A stretch of 64,000 bases of DNA from Nocardia sp. CDC159 (GCF_023740735.1 NZ_JAMRXH010000009.1:35470-99469); one strand, 5' to 3'. Positions 26,650 to 34,528 are shown, numbered from the stretch's first letter. Translations and numbers: made by a program. The notes: generated from the letters alone by a model not told the origin.

Positions 26650-28008
26650 ATGAGCACCGTGATCGACGACGCACCCTTCACGTCCTTCCACAGGTGGCTG
26701 ACCGTGGCCTGCTCGGGCGGGCCGCTGCTGGACGGCTACATCCTCAGTATCGTCGGCACCGCGCTCATCGGGATGAAGTCCGAACTGGCTCTGAGCACCT
26801 CGGAGATCCAGCTCATCGGGGCCGCGGCGCTGCTCGGGATGTTCGTGGGCGGGGCGCTGTTCGGGGTGCTCACCGACAAGATCGGTCGCGAGGTGATGTA
26901 CACCGCGGATCTGGTCGTGATGGCGGTGTGCTCGGTGGCGTCGTTCTGGGTGGAGGCCACCTGGATGCTGGTCGTGCTGCGCTTCATCCTCGGCATGGCC
27001 GTGGCCGCGGACTATCCGATCGCGACCTCGCTGCTGGCGGAATGGCTTCCGGTCAAACAGCGCGGCAAACTGCTGGGCCTGCAGATCGTGGCCTGGTACG
27101 CCGGGGCCGTGCTCGCCTATGTCGTCGGCTATCTCGCCCTGACCTTCGGCGGCGCGGGCAGCTGGCGCTGGCAGCTGGCCAGTTCGGCGCTGCTGTGCGT
27201 GTTCTTCCTGGTGATCCGGCAGAACACCGCCCCGGAGTCGCCGCGCTGGCTGGCCCAGCACGGCAAGGCGGCCGAGGCCGCGGAGATGGTCGAGAAGTTC
27301 CTGCGGGTGCGGATCGAGCCGCAGGAGCTGATCGAGGGGAATGCCGACGAGGCCCGCAAGCACGGTTCCATCCGGGAGCTGTTCGGGCCGCTCTACCGCA
27401 AGCGGATGCTGTTCTGCTGCGGCTTCTTCCTGTGCCAGGTGGCGGTGCTGTTCGCCATGCTCACCTTCGGACCGCAGATCCTGGCCGCCTTCGGACTGCC
27501 CGAGGGCACCTGGATGGACACCCTCGGCACGGCACTGATCAGCCTGGTCTTCCTGATCGGCTGTCTGCCCGCGATGCGGCTGATCGACACCATCGGGCGG
27601 CGGCCGACCATCATCTGGTCCTTCGGTCTGATGGTATTGCCCGTGCTGTTCATCGGGATCTGGCCGGGCATGCCGACCGCGCTGGCCTTCGGCCTGCTGT
27701 GCCTGTACGCGTTCTTCTGCGGCGGTCCCAACGTGCTGGATTGGACCTATCCGAACGAGTTGTTCCCCACCCACATTCGCGCCACCGCCGTCGGCATCGC
27801 CACCTCCGCCAGCCGGATCGGCGCGGCGCTGGGCACCTATCTGCTGCCGTGGTCGCTGGACCATCAGGGGCTGGGCGCGACGATGCTCTACGCGGCGGCA
27901 CTGACCGCGGTCGGCCTGGGCATCTGCGTCTGGGGCGCGCCGGAGACCAAGGGCCGCAAGCTGGAGGCGGCCGGGGGTCCGGTGAGCGCCGCGCCCGCCG
28001 CGTCATGA
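26650..28008 (+). CDS. MFS transporter, sugar-porter/metabolite-proton symporter type
   Basis: This 452-residue protein has 12 predicted membrane segments and the MFS A-motif GVLTDKIGREVMYTADL between TM2 and TM3, with a second copy RLIDTIGRRPTIIW in the C-terminal half. ESPRWLAQHGKAAEA in the central loop and PNELFPTHIRATAVG near TM10-11 are sugar-porter family features. AGGA lies upstream of the ATG. The substrate cannot be read; acids, sugars and choline are all possible in this family. A terminator hairpin follows. Confidence 0.88.
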   Translation: MSTVIDDAPFTSFHRWLTVACSGGPLLDGYILSIVGTALIGMKSELALSTSEIQLIGAAALLGMFVGGALFGVLTDKIGREVMYTADLVVMAVCSVASFWVEATWMLVVLRFILGMAVAADYPIATSLLAEWLPVKQRGKLLGLQIVAWYAGAVLAYVVGYLALTFGGAGSWRWQLASSALLCVFFLVIRQNTAPESPRWLAQHGKAAEAAEMVEKFLRVRIEPQELIEGNADEARKHGSIRELFGPLYRKRMLFCCGFFLCQVAVLFAMLTFGPQILAAFGLPEGTWMDTLGTALISLVFLIGCLPAMRLIDTIGRRPTIIWSFGLMVLPVLFIGIWPGMPTALAFGLLCLYAFFCGGPNVLDWTYPNELFPTHIRATAVGIATSASRIGAALGTYLLPWSLDHQGLGATMLYAAALTAVGLGICVWGAPETKGRKLEAAGGPVSAAPAAS

Positions 28009-28011
28009 GAA

Positions 28012-28043
28012 CGCTCGCGGTCCGCCGAAGCGAACCGCGAGCG
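28012..28043. terminator. Bidirectional terminator hairpin
   Basis: CGCTCGCGGT (28012-28021) and ACCGCGAGCG (28034-28043) form a 10-bp stem with a 12-base loop, between the convergent MFS and CsbD genes. Confidence 0.75.
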
Positions 28044-28054
28044 AACTGTGCGTA

Positions 28055-28261
28055 CTACTTCTTGAAGGCGTTCTTCACCTTGTCCGCGACATCGCGCGCG
28101 GCATCCTTGACATCCTCGGCGGCCTTCTTCACCCCGGCCTCCAGCTGATCGGCCTTCCCCTCGTTCCGCAGCTGGTCATCGCCGGTCGCGGCACCCGCGG
28201 CCTCCTTGGCCTTACCGCCCAGTTCGTCGGCCTTGTTGCTGATCTTGTCGCTCAGAGACAT
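28055..28261 (-). CDS. CsbD-family stress protein
   Basis: This 68-residue highly charged protein has the CsbD pattern: SLSDKISNKADELGGKAKEAAGAATGDDQLRNEGKADQLEAGVKKAAEDVKD. CsbD-like proteins are abundant stress proteins of unclear action, under sigma-B control in Bacillus. GGAGG lies upstream of the ATG. The leader contains the 14-bp element AACCTCCGTATCGA (28265-28278 on the plus strand), repeated exactly ahead of the disordered-protein gene at 32509-32769. It is divergent from an ECF sigma gene. Confidence 0.88.
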   Translation of the reverse strand: MSLSDKISNKADELGGKAKEAAGAATGDDQLRNEGKADQLEAGVKKAAEDVKDAARDVADKVKNAFKK

Positions 28262-28431
28262 GGGAACCTCCGTATCGAGTACCGCACGCGTCGATCGGCG
28301 CGTGCACGTCTTCAGGACATCACGACACTCGGAAAAGTCACGCAGCAACCATTGAGACAACGATCACGGATAATTCTGCATGACAATTCCCGCTCCCCGG
28401 TGTCGATCGGACGAGCAGAGGAGGTGCCCGA

Positions 28432-28995
28432 GTGACCACGACGACGGCACCCGAGGCAGCGCTGGACGACGCGACCCTGGCCGGTCGTGCGCGCGACGGC
28501 GATGTCCGGGCGTACGAGCAGCTCGTGCTGCGCTACCAGGGGCCGATGTTCCGGCTGGCCGCCAAGATGCTGGCCGACCGGGGCGAGGCCGAGGACGTCA
28601 CCCAGGAGGTCTTCCTGACCGCGTGGCGGCGCATCGGCCAGCTCCACGACGAGGCGGCATTCGCGGGCTGGCTCTACCGGATGACCACCAACCGCTGCCT
28701 CAATGTGCTCAGGTCGCGGCGGGTTCCCGCCGATGTGGACCCGGATTCGATGGCAACGGAGCGCACCGATACCCGGCCTGAGCATGCGGTGCAGGTCAGC
28801 AGCCAACTGGCGGCCCTCACGGACGCCCTGCGGCTGCTGACTCCGGAACAGCGAGCCTGCTGGCTGCTGCGCGAGGTGCACGGGCGCTCCTACGAGGAGA
28901 TCGCCGAGATCGTCGGCACCAACACCACCGCCGTGCGCGGTCGGATCGCGCGAGCCCGGGCGCAATTGGCGGAGGTGATGCAGCCATGGCGGTGA
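28432..28995 (+). CDS. ECF-family RNA polymerase sigma factor
   Basis: This 187-residue extracytoplasmic-function sigma factor has region 2 in YEQLVLRYQGPMFRLAAKMLADRGEAEDVTQEVFLTAWRR and region 4 in LTPEQRACWLLREVHGRSYEEIAEIVGTNTTAVRGRIARARAQL. GTG start with AGGAGG upstream. It heads the Asp23 island and overlaps the next gene by ten bases. That gene has a zinc anti-sigma motif, so the pair probably forms a sigma/anti-sigma switch for this stress cluster. The promoters it recognises are not identified. Confidence 0.93.
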   Translation: MTTTTAPEAALDDATLAGRARDGDVRAYEQLVLRYQGPMFRLAAKMLADRGEAEDVTQEVFLTAWRRIGQLHDEAAFAGWLYRMTTNRCLNVLRSRRVPADVDPDSMATERTDTRPEHAVQVSSQLAALTDALRLLTPEQRACWLLREVHGRSYEEIAEIVGTNTTAVRGRIARARAQLAEVMQPWR

Positions 28996-29570
28996 AGAAC
29001 GCGACCGACAGTGACTATCTGCTGCCGTGCGGTCGCGGCCTGGAGCAGGTGTGGGAACGGCTCGACGCCGTCGAATCGGGATTGGCCGACGAGCACGAGG
29101 CGAGTTGCCCGCACTGCGCGGCCGCGCGGGAGAGCCTGCACACCCTGCGCACGGCGACCCGCGAGCTGGTCGACGAGCCCGATCCACCGCCCCCGGATCT
29201 GTTCGGCCGCATCATGTCCGCGGTTCGCACCGAGGTGCGCCGCGGCCGCACCATGCCGCTGACCACCCCGCATCCGGGCGCACTCGAGGTGAGCGAGCAG
29301 GCCATCGCGGTCGTGCTGAGATACGCCGCCGACACCGTCGACGGCGTGCGCGCCCGCGGCTGCCAGGTGCACGGGCGCGGCCCGGGAGCGGACGGGCGGC
29401 AGGCCATCGATGTCGAGATGACGATCGCGGTGCGCATGGGCGGGCGGCCCGTGGGTGAGTTGGTTCCCCTGGTGCGCGAGCGGGTGCGCGCCGCGGCATC
29501 GGCCCGCATCGGCCTGCTGCTCGAGCGCGTCGACCTCACCGTGGTCGACATCTACGAGGAGGATCGGTGA
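28986..29570 (+). CDS. Anti-sigma (ZAS-like) and Asp23-domain fusion protein
   Basis: This 194-residue protein joins two modules. The N-terminal part carries a His-x3-Cys-x2-Cys zinc anti-sigma motif (His37, Cys41, Cys44) followed by helices as in anti-sigma domains. The C-terminal part, from about residue 95, is an Asp23/Gls24-like domain (GALEVSEQAIAVVLRYAADTVDGVRARG...RVDLTVVDIYEEDR). No transmembrane segment is visible. It is coupled to the ECF sigma gene (ten-base overlap) and to the next Asp23 gene (GTGA). A direct link between sigma control and the Asp23 scaffold is inferred. Confidence 0.82.
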   Translation: MAVKNATDSDYLLPCGRGLEQVWERLDAVESGLADEHEASCPHCAAARESLHTLRTATRELVDEPDPPPPDLFGRIMSAVRTEVRRGRTMPLTTPHPGALEVSEQAIAVVLRYAADTVDGVRARGCQVHGRGPGADGRQAIDVEMTIAVRMGGRPVGELVPLVRERVRAAASARIGLLLERVDLTVVDIYEEDR

Positions 29571-29941
29571 CCGTCGTCGCCAATACGGAATTCGTCGTCA
29601 CCGATGCGGTGATCGCCGGTGTCGCGGCGCGGGCCGCGGCCGCGGTGCCCGGGGTGCTGCGGCTCGAGCCCGGAGTGCTCGGGCTGGTCGGGCATCTGGC
29701 CCGTTCCGGCCGGCAGCTGTGGTCCGGGCAGGAGTCGGCGCCCTCGGCGGGGGTGCGGGTGCGGCGCGCCGGCGGCTGGCTGAGCATTCAGATCGATCTG
29801 TCGATGACCGCGGGCGGACGGGTCGGCGAGGTCGGGACGGCCGTGCAGCAGGAGGTGGCCCGCGCGGTCGCCGAACAGACCGGGGTGGACGTGGATGCCG
29901 TCTCGGTGACCGTGCTCGATATCGAACCGGGGACGTTGTGA
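29567..29941 (+). CDS. Asp23/Gls24-family envelope stress protein
   Basis: This 124-residue Asp23-domain protein has TEFVVTDAVIAGVAARAAAAVPGVLRLEPG at the start and VQQEVARAVAEQTGVDVDAVSVTVLDIEPG at the end, the usual two halves of the domain. In firmicutes Asp23 is anchored to the membrane by AmaP; an AmaP homologue is encoded further down this island. Starts with GTG overlapping the upstream stop and overlaps the next gene (GTGA). Confidence 0.88.
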   Translation: MTVVANTEFVVTDAVIAGVAARAAAAVPGVLRLEPGVLGLVGHLARSGRQLWSGQESAPSAGVRVRRAGGWLSIQIDLSMTAGGRVGEVGTAVQQEVARAVAEQTGVDVDAVSVTVLDIEPGTL

Positions 29942-30258
29942 CAGCCGAGGCTCTGATCGACAAGTTGGTGGCATGTATCGAGACGGTGGACGGGCTGCGG
30001 CCCGCGGCGCCGCTGGATTCGCAATGGCTGCCGTGGGACCGCGCGCGCGATGCGGTGGACGTGGGCTCGGAGTCGATCGAGATCCGGGTGGTGGCGACCG
30101 CGCTGCCGCTGCCGCCGCTGTTGCGGCAGCTGACCGAGCTGGTCCGGGAGGTGCTGGAGCAGACCGACCGGGCGGATATTCCGCTCCGCGTCGTCGTCAC
30201 CGACCTGGACGCGGGAGCGTTTCGCGAGGCCGATACTGGCAATCGCACAGTTACCTAG
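29938..30258 (+). CDS. Small Asp23-like protein
   Basis: This 106-residue protein shares the shape of the Asp23 proteins around it (a short N-terminal helix, IEIRVVATALPLPPLLRQLTELVREVLEQ, and a terminal strand IPLRVVVTDLDAGAF), but the conserved N-terminal half is reduced. GTG start overlapping the preceding stop. It completes the first coupled block of the island; a 96-bp gap follows. Assignment is by weak similarity and context. Confidence 0.6.
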   Translation: MTAEALIDKLVACIETVDGLRPAAPLDSQWLPWDRARDAVDVGSESIEIRVVATALPLPPLLRQLTELVREVLEQTDRADIPLRVVVTDLDAGAFREADTGNRTVT

Positions 30259-30354
30259 ATCACGCGCTGGGGCCGTGACGATTTCATCGCGGTCGTGTCG
30301 ATTCAGTGAACGTTCGTTATCCGCTGTACCGCAAGGGAATCGGGAGGACTCACC

Positions 30355-30861
30355 ATGACGAGCACGACGACCGACAAGGCCGCCGAGAACGCCAAGGCCA
30401 GCGGCAACGCGAAGGCCGCAGAGCAGGACAAGGCCGCCCGCGACACCTCGGCAAAGAACAGCGCCCTGATCACCGAGCAGGGCACCACCACCATCGCCGA
30501 CACCGTGGTACAGAAGATCGCCGGGCTGGCCGCGCGCGAGGTGCGCGGGGTGCACGCGCTCGGGGGCGGTGCGGCGCGAGCCTTCGGCGCGCTGCGCGAC
30601 CGGATTCCGGGGGCGTCGGCCAGTGTGGGCCAGGGCGTCTCGGTCGAGGTCGGAGAGAAGCAGGCCGCGGTGGACCTGGAGATCGTCGTCGAATACGGCG
30701 TCGCGATCGCCGAACTGGCCCGGATGGTGCGCCGCAATGTGATCACCGCGATCGAGCAGATGACCGGCCTCGAGGTCGTCGAGGTCAACATCAACGTCAA
30801 CGACGTCTACATCGAGGACGACGACGAGGATCAGCAGCCGAGCCGGGACCGGGTGCAGTGA
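30355..30861 (+). CDS. Asp23/Gls24-family envelope stress protein with Lys/Ala-rich N-terminus
   Basis: This 168-residue protein has a roughly 35-residue Lys/Ala/Glu-rich, probably unfolded N-terminus (low-complexity KAAEN...KAAEQDKAARDTSAKNS) followed by a full Asp23 domain (TTTIADTVVQKIAGLAAREVRGVHALGGG...YGVAIAELARMVRRNVITAIEQMTGLEVVEVNINVNDVYIED). This is the most canonical Asp23 member of the cluster. GGGAGG precedes the ATG. It may be the main structural subunit. Confidence 0.9.
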   Translation: MTSTTTDKAAENAKASGNAKAAEQDKAARDTSAKNSALITEQGTTTIADTVVQKIAGLAAREVRGVHALGGGAARAFGALRDRIPGASASVGQGVSVEVGEKQAAVDLEIVVEYGVAIAELARMVRRNVITAIEQMTGLEVVEVNINVNDVYIEDDDEDQQPSRDRVQ

Positions 30862-30862
30862 G

Positions 30863-31051
30863 ATGAACGCCACCACGATCTGCCTGGTGCTGGGGCTGGC
30901 TTTCGGTTTCGCCGCCGCCTTCGGCGGCTTCGGCGCCTTCGCCATCGTGCTGATCTTCGGCGGGCTGGGCCTGCTGGTCGGCCGCTGGCTCGACGGCGAG
31001 GTGGACCTGTCCGGACTGGTGCGCTCCGACCGCAATCGGAGCCGGCGATGA
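30863..31051 (+). CDS. Small DUF2273-like membrane protein
   Basis: This 62-residue protein has two hydrophobic segments (CLVLGLAFGFAAAFGGFGAFA and VLIFGGLGLLVGRWL) and a basic tail RNRSRR. DUF2273 small membrane proteins are typical neighbours of Asp23 genes and probably help anchor them. It overlaps the next Asp23 gene (ATGA). Confidence 0.8.
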   Translation: MNATTICLVLGLAFGFAAAFGGFGAFAIVLIFGGLGLLVGRWLDGEVDLSGLVRSDRNRSRR

Positions 31052-31368
31052 CCACCGTCGCCGCGGCCGAACTGCCGGGGCGGACCACGGTCGGCGAGCG
31101 CGCGGTGCGGCGGATCGCCGCCCGCGCCGCCCGCGAGGTGGACGGGGTCGGCCCGGACGTGCGGGTGAGCGCCCGGGTCGACGGGGACACCGCGACCCTG
31201 AACGTCGCACTGCCGATCCGCTATCCGATGCCGATCGGCCAGGTGGCCGCGCGCTGCCGCGCCCATCTGATCGAGCGCACCCGCGAGCTGGCGGGTCTGA
31301 CGGTGCCGCGGGTCGACATCGAGGTGTCGGCGCTGCCGATCGCGGTGGTGGAGAGGAGAGTTCGATGA
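31048..31368 (+). CDS. Asp23/Gls24-family protein (module copy 1)
   Basis: This 106-residue Asp23-like protein has RTTVGERAVRRIAARAAREVDGVGPDV and ATLNVALPIRYPMPIGQVAARCRAHLIERTRELAGLTVPRVDIEVSAL. The block LPIRYPMPxxQVAA is also present in the protein at 33093-33443, showing that the two are paralogues. It overlaps the DUF6286 gene by four bases (ATGA). Confidence 0.88.
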   Translation: MTTVAAAELPGRTTVGERAVRRIAARAAREVDGVGPDVRVSARVDGDTATLNVALPIRYPMPIGQVAARCRAHLIERTRELAGLTVPRVDIEVSALPIAVVERRVR

Positions 31369-31898
31369 TTCGCAGACCGCGCCGCATCGTCCCGGCCGTC
31401 ATCGTGGCCCTGGCACTACTGGCCGGATCGGTGGCCGTGGCCGTATCGCTGATCCAACGCCTTAGCGGCGCAAAGGAATTCGTCTCCTACGACGCGGTGG
31501 CCAGCAGGCTGCACGACACCACCTGGGCCAGCGGCTGGGTGCTCGGCGTCGGGATCGGGGCCGTGGTGGTCGGGCTGATCCTGCTGGGCGTGGCGCTGTG
31601 GCCGGGGCGCGCGGTGGTGGTGCCGCTCGAGTCCGAGGACGGGGTCACCGCCGGAATCGCCCGGCGCAGCCTGCGGGCCGCGATCGGCGATGCCGCGGCC
31701 GCGGTCGACGGCGTGCACTCCCCGCGCGTGCGGCTGGGTCGCCGGAAGGTCCGGGTCCGCGGCCGCGCGGCCGGGGACGCGGGCCTGCCCGAGACCGTGC
31801 GCGCGGCGGTCGAACAGCGGCTGCTGCGCATCGCGCCGCGGGCGTTCCCGCGCATCGAGACCGCGCTGCGCCCGGTCCGGGCGGGAGGTGAGCGATGA
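31365..31898 (+). CDS. DUF6286 membrane protein (module copy 1)
   Basis: This 177-residue protein has an Arg-rich start, two transmembrane segments (IVPAVIVALALLAGSVAVAV and VLGVGIGAVVVGLILLGVALW), and a soluble C-terminal part that resembles an Asp23-like fold (VTAGIARRSLRAAIGDAAAAVDGVHSPRVRLGRRKVRVRG). In copy 2 the same sequence is fused to AmaP. It overlaps the amaP stop-start (ATGA). Confidence 0.8.
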   Translation: MIRRPRRIVPAVIVALALLAGSVAVAVSLIQRLSGAKEFVSYDAVASRLHDTTWASGWVLGVGIGAVVVGLILLGVALWPGRAVVVPLESEDGVTAGIARRSLRAAIGDAAAAVDGVHSPRVRLGRRKVRVRGRAAGDAGLPETVRAAVEQRLLRIAPRAFPRIETALRPVRAGGER

Positions 31899-32452
31899 GC
31901 GGCTCGATCAATCGACCGGCCCGGCTCAACCGCGGCCTGCTGGGCCTGCTCGGTCTGCTGATCGCCGCGGCCGGGGCGGGTGCGATCGCCGCGCATCTGG
32001 GCCGGTTGCGCTGGGTTGATTCCGGCTCGTCGCTGGTACCGGGCACCGCGGCCCCGCCGCACTGGGTGCTCTATCTGGCGATCGTGCTCGCCATCGTGCT
32101 GGGGCTGGCCAGCCTGCGCTGGCTCGCCGCCCAGGTGACCCGCCTGCCGCGCCCGACGCGATGGCAGATCGGTGCGCCCGAGCCGACCGGCGTCACCGTC
32201 GTCGGCTCCGATACCGCCGCGACGCCGCTGGTCGCCGATATCGAGTCCTACGCCGACGTGCGCGATGTGACGGCGCGCCTGACCGGCTCCGGTCGCGCCC
32301 CGGAACTGCACCTGGTGGTGACCACCGAACCGGATGCCGACCTCACCGAGGTGCGCAGGCGCATCCTGGGCCACGCGGTGCCGCGCCTGCGGCAGGCCCT
32401 GGAGGTGGAAATCATCCCGGTCACGATGGAAATGCGCCTGGCCCGGAAATGA
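31895..32452 (+). CDS. amaP: AmaP-like alkaline-shock membrane anchor (module copy 1)
   Basis: This 185-residue membrane protein opens NRPARLNRGLLGLLGLLIAAAG, with two transmembrane segments and a soluble domain TPLVADIESYADVRDVTARL...ELHLVVTTEPDADLTEVRRRIL. AmaP anchors Asp23 at the membrane in Staphylococcus aureus; this is the actinobacterial form. It ends the first block of the island at a 14-bp-stem terminator. Confidence 0.85.
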   Translation: MSGSINRPARLNRGLLGLLGLLIAAAGAGAIAAHLGRLRWVDSGSSLVPGTAAPPHWVLYLAIVLAIVLGLASLRWLAAQVTRLPRPTRWQIGAPEPTGVTVVGSDTAATPLVADIESYADVRDVTARLTGSGRAPELHLVVTTEPDADLTEVRRRILGHAVPRLRQALEVEIIPVTMEMRLARK

Positions 32453-32455
32453 AAT

Positions 32456-32493
32456 CGGCTCGCGGCTCCGGGGTGGACAGGAGCCGCGAGCCG
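32456..32493 (+). terminator. Terminator after the first Asp23/AmaP block
   Basis: CGGCTCGCGGCTCC (32456-32469) and GGAGCCGCGAGCCG (32480-32493) form a perfect 14-bp stem, 10-base loop, directly after the amaP stop. It could also serve the minus-strand gene ending at 32509. Confidence 0.85.
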
Positions 32494-32508
32494 GTTCTGG
32501 GCAGGCGC

Positions 32509-32769
32509 TTAGTGGGCGAGCCTGTCCTTGTTCCTGCGGGACGCGTCGTCGTCCCGGCGGATGTTCTGGCTGCCTCGATTCATATCGTCGCGGTCGCGAT
32601 CGCGATCCATATCGTCGCGCCGGTTCATGTTGTCGCGATTCATGCCCTGCGCCTGCTGGCCCCGCTGCTGGCCCTGCGCCTGCTGGCCGCGCTGCTGCTG
32701 GCCGCGCTGCTGGTCGTTCATGCCCTTGTTGCGGGACTTGTCGGCATTCTGGTCCATCTTGGTGCCCAT
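32509..32769 (-). CDS. Intrinsically disordered Gln/Arg/Asp-rich protein
   Basis: This 86-residue protein is almost free of hydrophobic residues. It has tandem QQRGQQ(A/Q)xG units in residues 20-42 followed by an Asn-Arg-Asp-rich stretch with repeated RDDM/DRDRD. No fold or enzyme motif is present. GGAGG precedes the ATG, and the leader shares an exact 14-bp element (AACCTCCGTATCGA, 32773-32786) with csbD, so the two may be co-regulated. Disordered hydrophilic stress proteins are a reasonable comparison, but the function is unknown. Confidence 0.7.
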   Translation of the reverse strand: MGTKMDQNADKSRNKGMNDQQRGQQQRGQQAQGQQRGQQAQGMNRDNMNRRDDMDRDRDRDDMNRGSQNIRRDDDASRRNKDRLAH

Positions 32770-33092
32770 CGAAACCTCCGTATCGAATGGATAGCAACCG
32801 CTCAGGAAACTGCCAATTCCTATCCTGGTCGCGCGCGTTCGGGCGTGTCAACGAATTGGTGGAAATGACGTTGCGACCGGCCGAATGCCCATTGACCTGG
32901 GCTTGCCACCGCGTTGGTGACGGAATAGCTACTAATCGAGACCTGCCAATTCGGACGATTACCCGAATTTGAACCAACCCACACCGGGCGTGTCGAGGGT
33001 GATAATCGGGATTGACAGCTAGTGTTTCGCTACCAAGGGGGCGGGGTTGGTATGCCCAACTGTCGCGTTCGCGGGATTACCAGGAGGATTCG
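32770..33092. other. 323-bp intergenic region between divergent stress genes
   Basis: No gene is seen. The right end has AGGAGG (33082-33087) for the Asp23 copy-2 TTG start. TTGACA occurs at 33013-33018 without a clear -10 at the right spacing. The left end carries the 14-bp csbD-like leader. Promoters for both neighbours must lie here. Confidence 0.5.
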
Positions 33093-33443
33093 TTGACGAG
33101 CACGGTGACCGATATCGCCTCTGCGACCGCCGAATCCGCGTTCGAGCCGCCGAGACTGCGCACGGTCGACGACGTGACGGTGGCCGCGCTCGCGGTGGCG
33201 GCCGCCCGGGAGATCACCGGTGTCATGGCCGATGCCATGGCGTTCGCGCGAATCCGCGGCAACAGCGTCGACCTGACGGTCCAGTTGCCGATCCGCTATC
33301 CCATGCCGGTCTGGCAGGTGGCCGCCGTCTGCCGTCGGCACATCACCGAACGGGTGCGCCAGCGTGCCGGATTGGCCGTCCGCAAGATGGATATCGAGGT
33401 GACCGCCCTTACCGTGACGCCCGCCGCGCGGGGACGTCGATGA
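33093..33443 (+). CDS. Asp23/Gls24-family protein (module copy 2)
   Basis: This 116-residue protein is a paralogue of the product at 31048-31368, sharing LPIRYPMPVWQVAAVCRRHITERVRQRAGLAVRKMDIEVTAL. The TTG at 33093 is chosen because AGGAGG lies at 33082-33087; the longer frame upstream has no ribosome site and reads through the promoter region. It overlaps the DUF6286-AmaP fusion gene by four bases (ATGA). Confidence 0.85.
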   Translation: MTSTVTDIASATAESAFEPPRLRTVDDVTVAALAVAAAREITGVMADAMAFARIRGNSVDLTVQLPIRYPMPVWQVAAVCRRHITERVRQRAGLAVRKMDIEVTALTVTPAARGRR

Positions 33444-34528
33444 GGCGTTCGCCCCGGCGCGTGGCGCCCGCGGTGCTGGTCGCGCTGATCGGTCTGGCCT
33501 GCTGTGCGGTGGTGGTGCTCTCGCTACTCCAACGGCTCACGGGCGCAGGCGAATTCGTCTCCTACGACGGTGTGGCGAACCGGCTGCACGAGATCACCTG
33601 GGCCGATTCGCGGGGACTCGCCGCGGGCCTGATCGCGGGCGTGGCCGGGGTGGCGTTGCTGGCGCTGGCGCTGCTGCCCGGCCGGTCGATTTTGGTGCCG
33701 CTGGTGGCCGACGACGAGATCGCGGCCGGGGTGGGCCGCCGCGGCCTGGACGCGGCGCTGCGCGCGGCCGCGCAGTCGGTGGAGGGGGTGCGATCGGCGC
33801 GGGTGCGGTTGCGCCGCAAGCGGGTTCGCATCACCGCCAAGGCGTCGCACGCGCATCCGCCCGAACTTCCCGACGCGGTCCGGGCGGCCGTCGACGAGCG
33901 AATCGGCAGTATCGGCCCGTGCGCGAGTTCGCGGCTGGCCACGCTGGTGCACGGCTTCGCGGCGGAGTCGGCGACCGATCGCAATCGGCCCGCCCGGCTC
34001 AACCGCGTCACGCTGGGCGTGCTCGGTGCGCTGCTGCTGATCGGGGGCGGCTACGCGCTGGCCGCCCACTACGGCCGCCTCGGCTGGGTGGACGCCGACG
34101 GCCCGCTGCTGAGCCTCGGGACGCCGCCGGTCTGGGGGCTGTGGACCATCGTCGTATTCGCGATCGTCATGGGGCTGGCCTGTATTCGCTGGCTAAGCCT
34201 GCAGGGCAACCGGCTCCCGGCCGCATCGCGGTGGCGGGCCCGCCCGACCGGCGAGGACACCATCACACTGGATTCGGCCACCGCCGCCAGGCCCGTCGTC
34301 GCCGATATCGAGACCTACGCCGGTGTGCGCACCGCCTCGGCGTGGCTGCTGGGTCCGGGCATCGCACCCGAACTGCATCTGATGGTCACGACCACACCCG
34401 ATGCCGATGTGCTCGCGCTGCGCCGCCGCATCCTCACTCACGCGCTGCCGCGCCTGCGCCAGGCGCTCGAGGTCGAGGCGGTGCCGGTGACGATGGAACT
34501 GCACCTGGCCGGTGAGCCGGACCGCTGA
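33440..34528 (+). CDS. DUF6286-AmaP fusion protein (module copy 2)
   Basis: This 362-residue protein joins, in one frame, the two proteins that are separate in copy 1. Residues 1-170 match DUF6286 (RRVAPAVLVALIGLACCAVVVLSLLQRLTGAGEFVSYDGVANRLHE), and residues from about 178 match AmaP (NRPARLNRVTLGVLGALLLIGGGYALAAHYGRLGWVDADG...VADIETYAGVRTA). Four membrane segments result. The junction lacks any in-frame stop. It ends one base before the convergent flavoprotein stop codon. Confidence 0.85.
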   Translation: MRRSPRRVAPAVLVALIGLACCAVVVLSLLQRLTGAGEFVSYDGVANRLHEITWADSRGLAAGLIAGVAGVALLALALLPGRSILVPLVADDEIAAGVGRRGLDAALRAAAQSVEGVRSARVRLRRKRVRITAKASHAHPPELPDAVRAAVDERIGSIGPCASSRLATLVHGFAAESATDRNRPARLNRVTLGVLGALLLIGGGYALAAHYGRLGWVDADGPLLSLGTPPVWGLWTIVVFAIVMGLACIRWLSLQGNRLPAASRWRARPTGEDTITLDSATAARPVVADIETYAGVRTASAWLLGPGIAPELHLMVTTTPDADVLALRRRILTHALPRLRQALEVEAVPVTMELHLAGEPDR

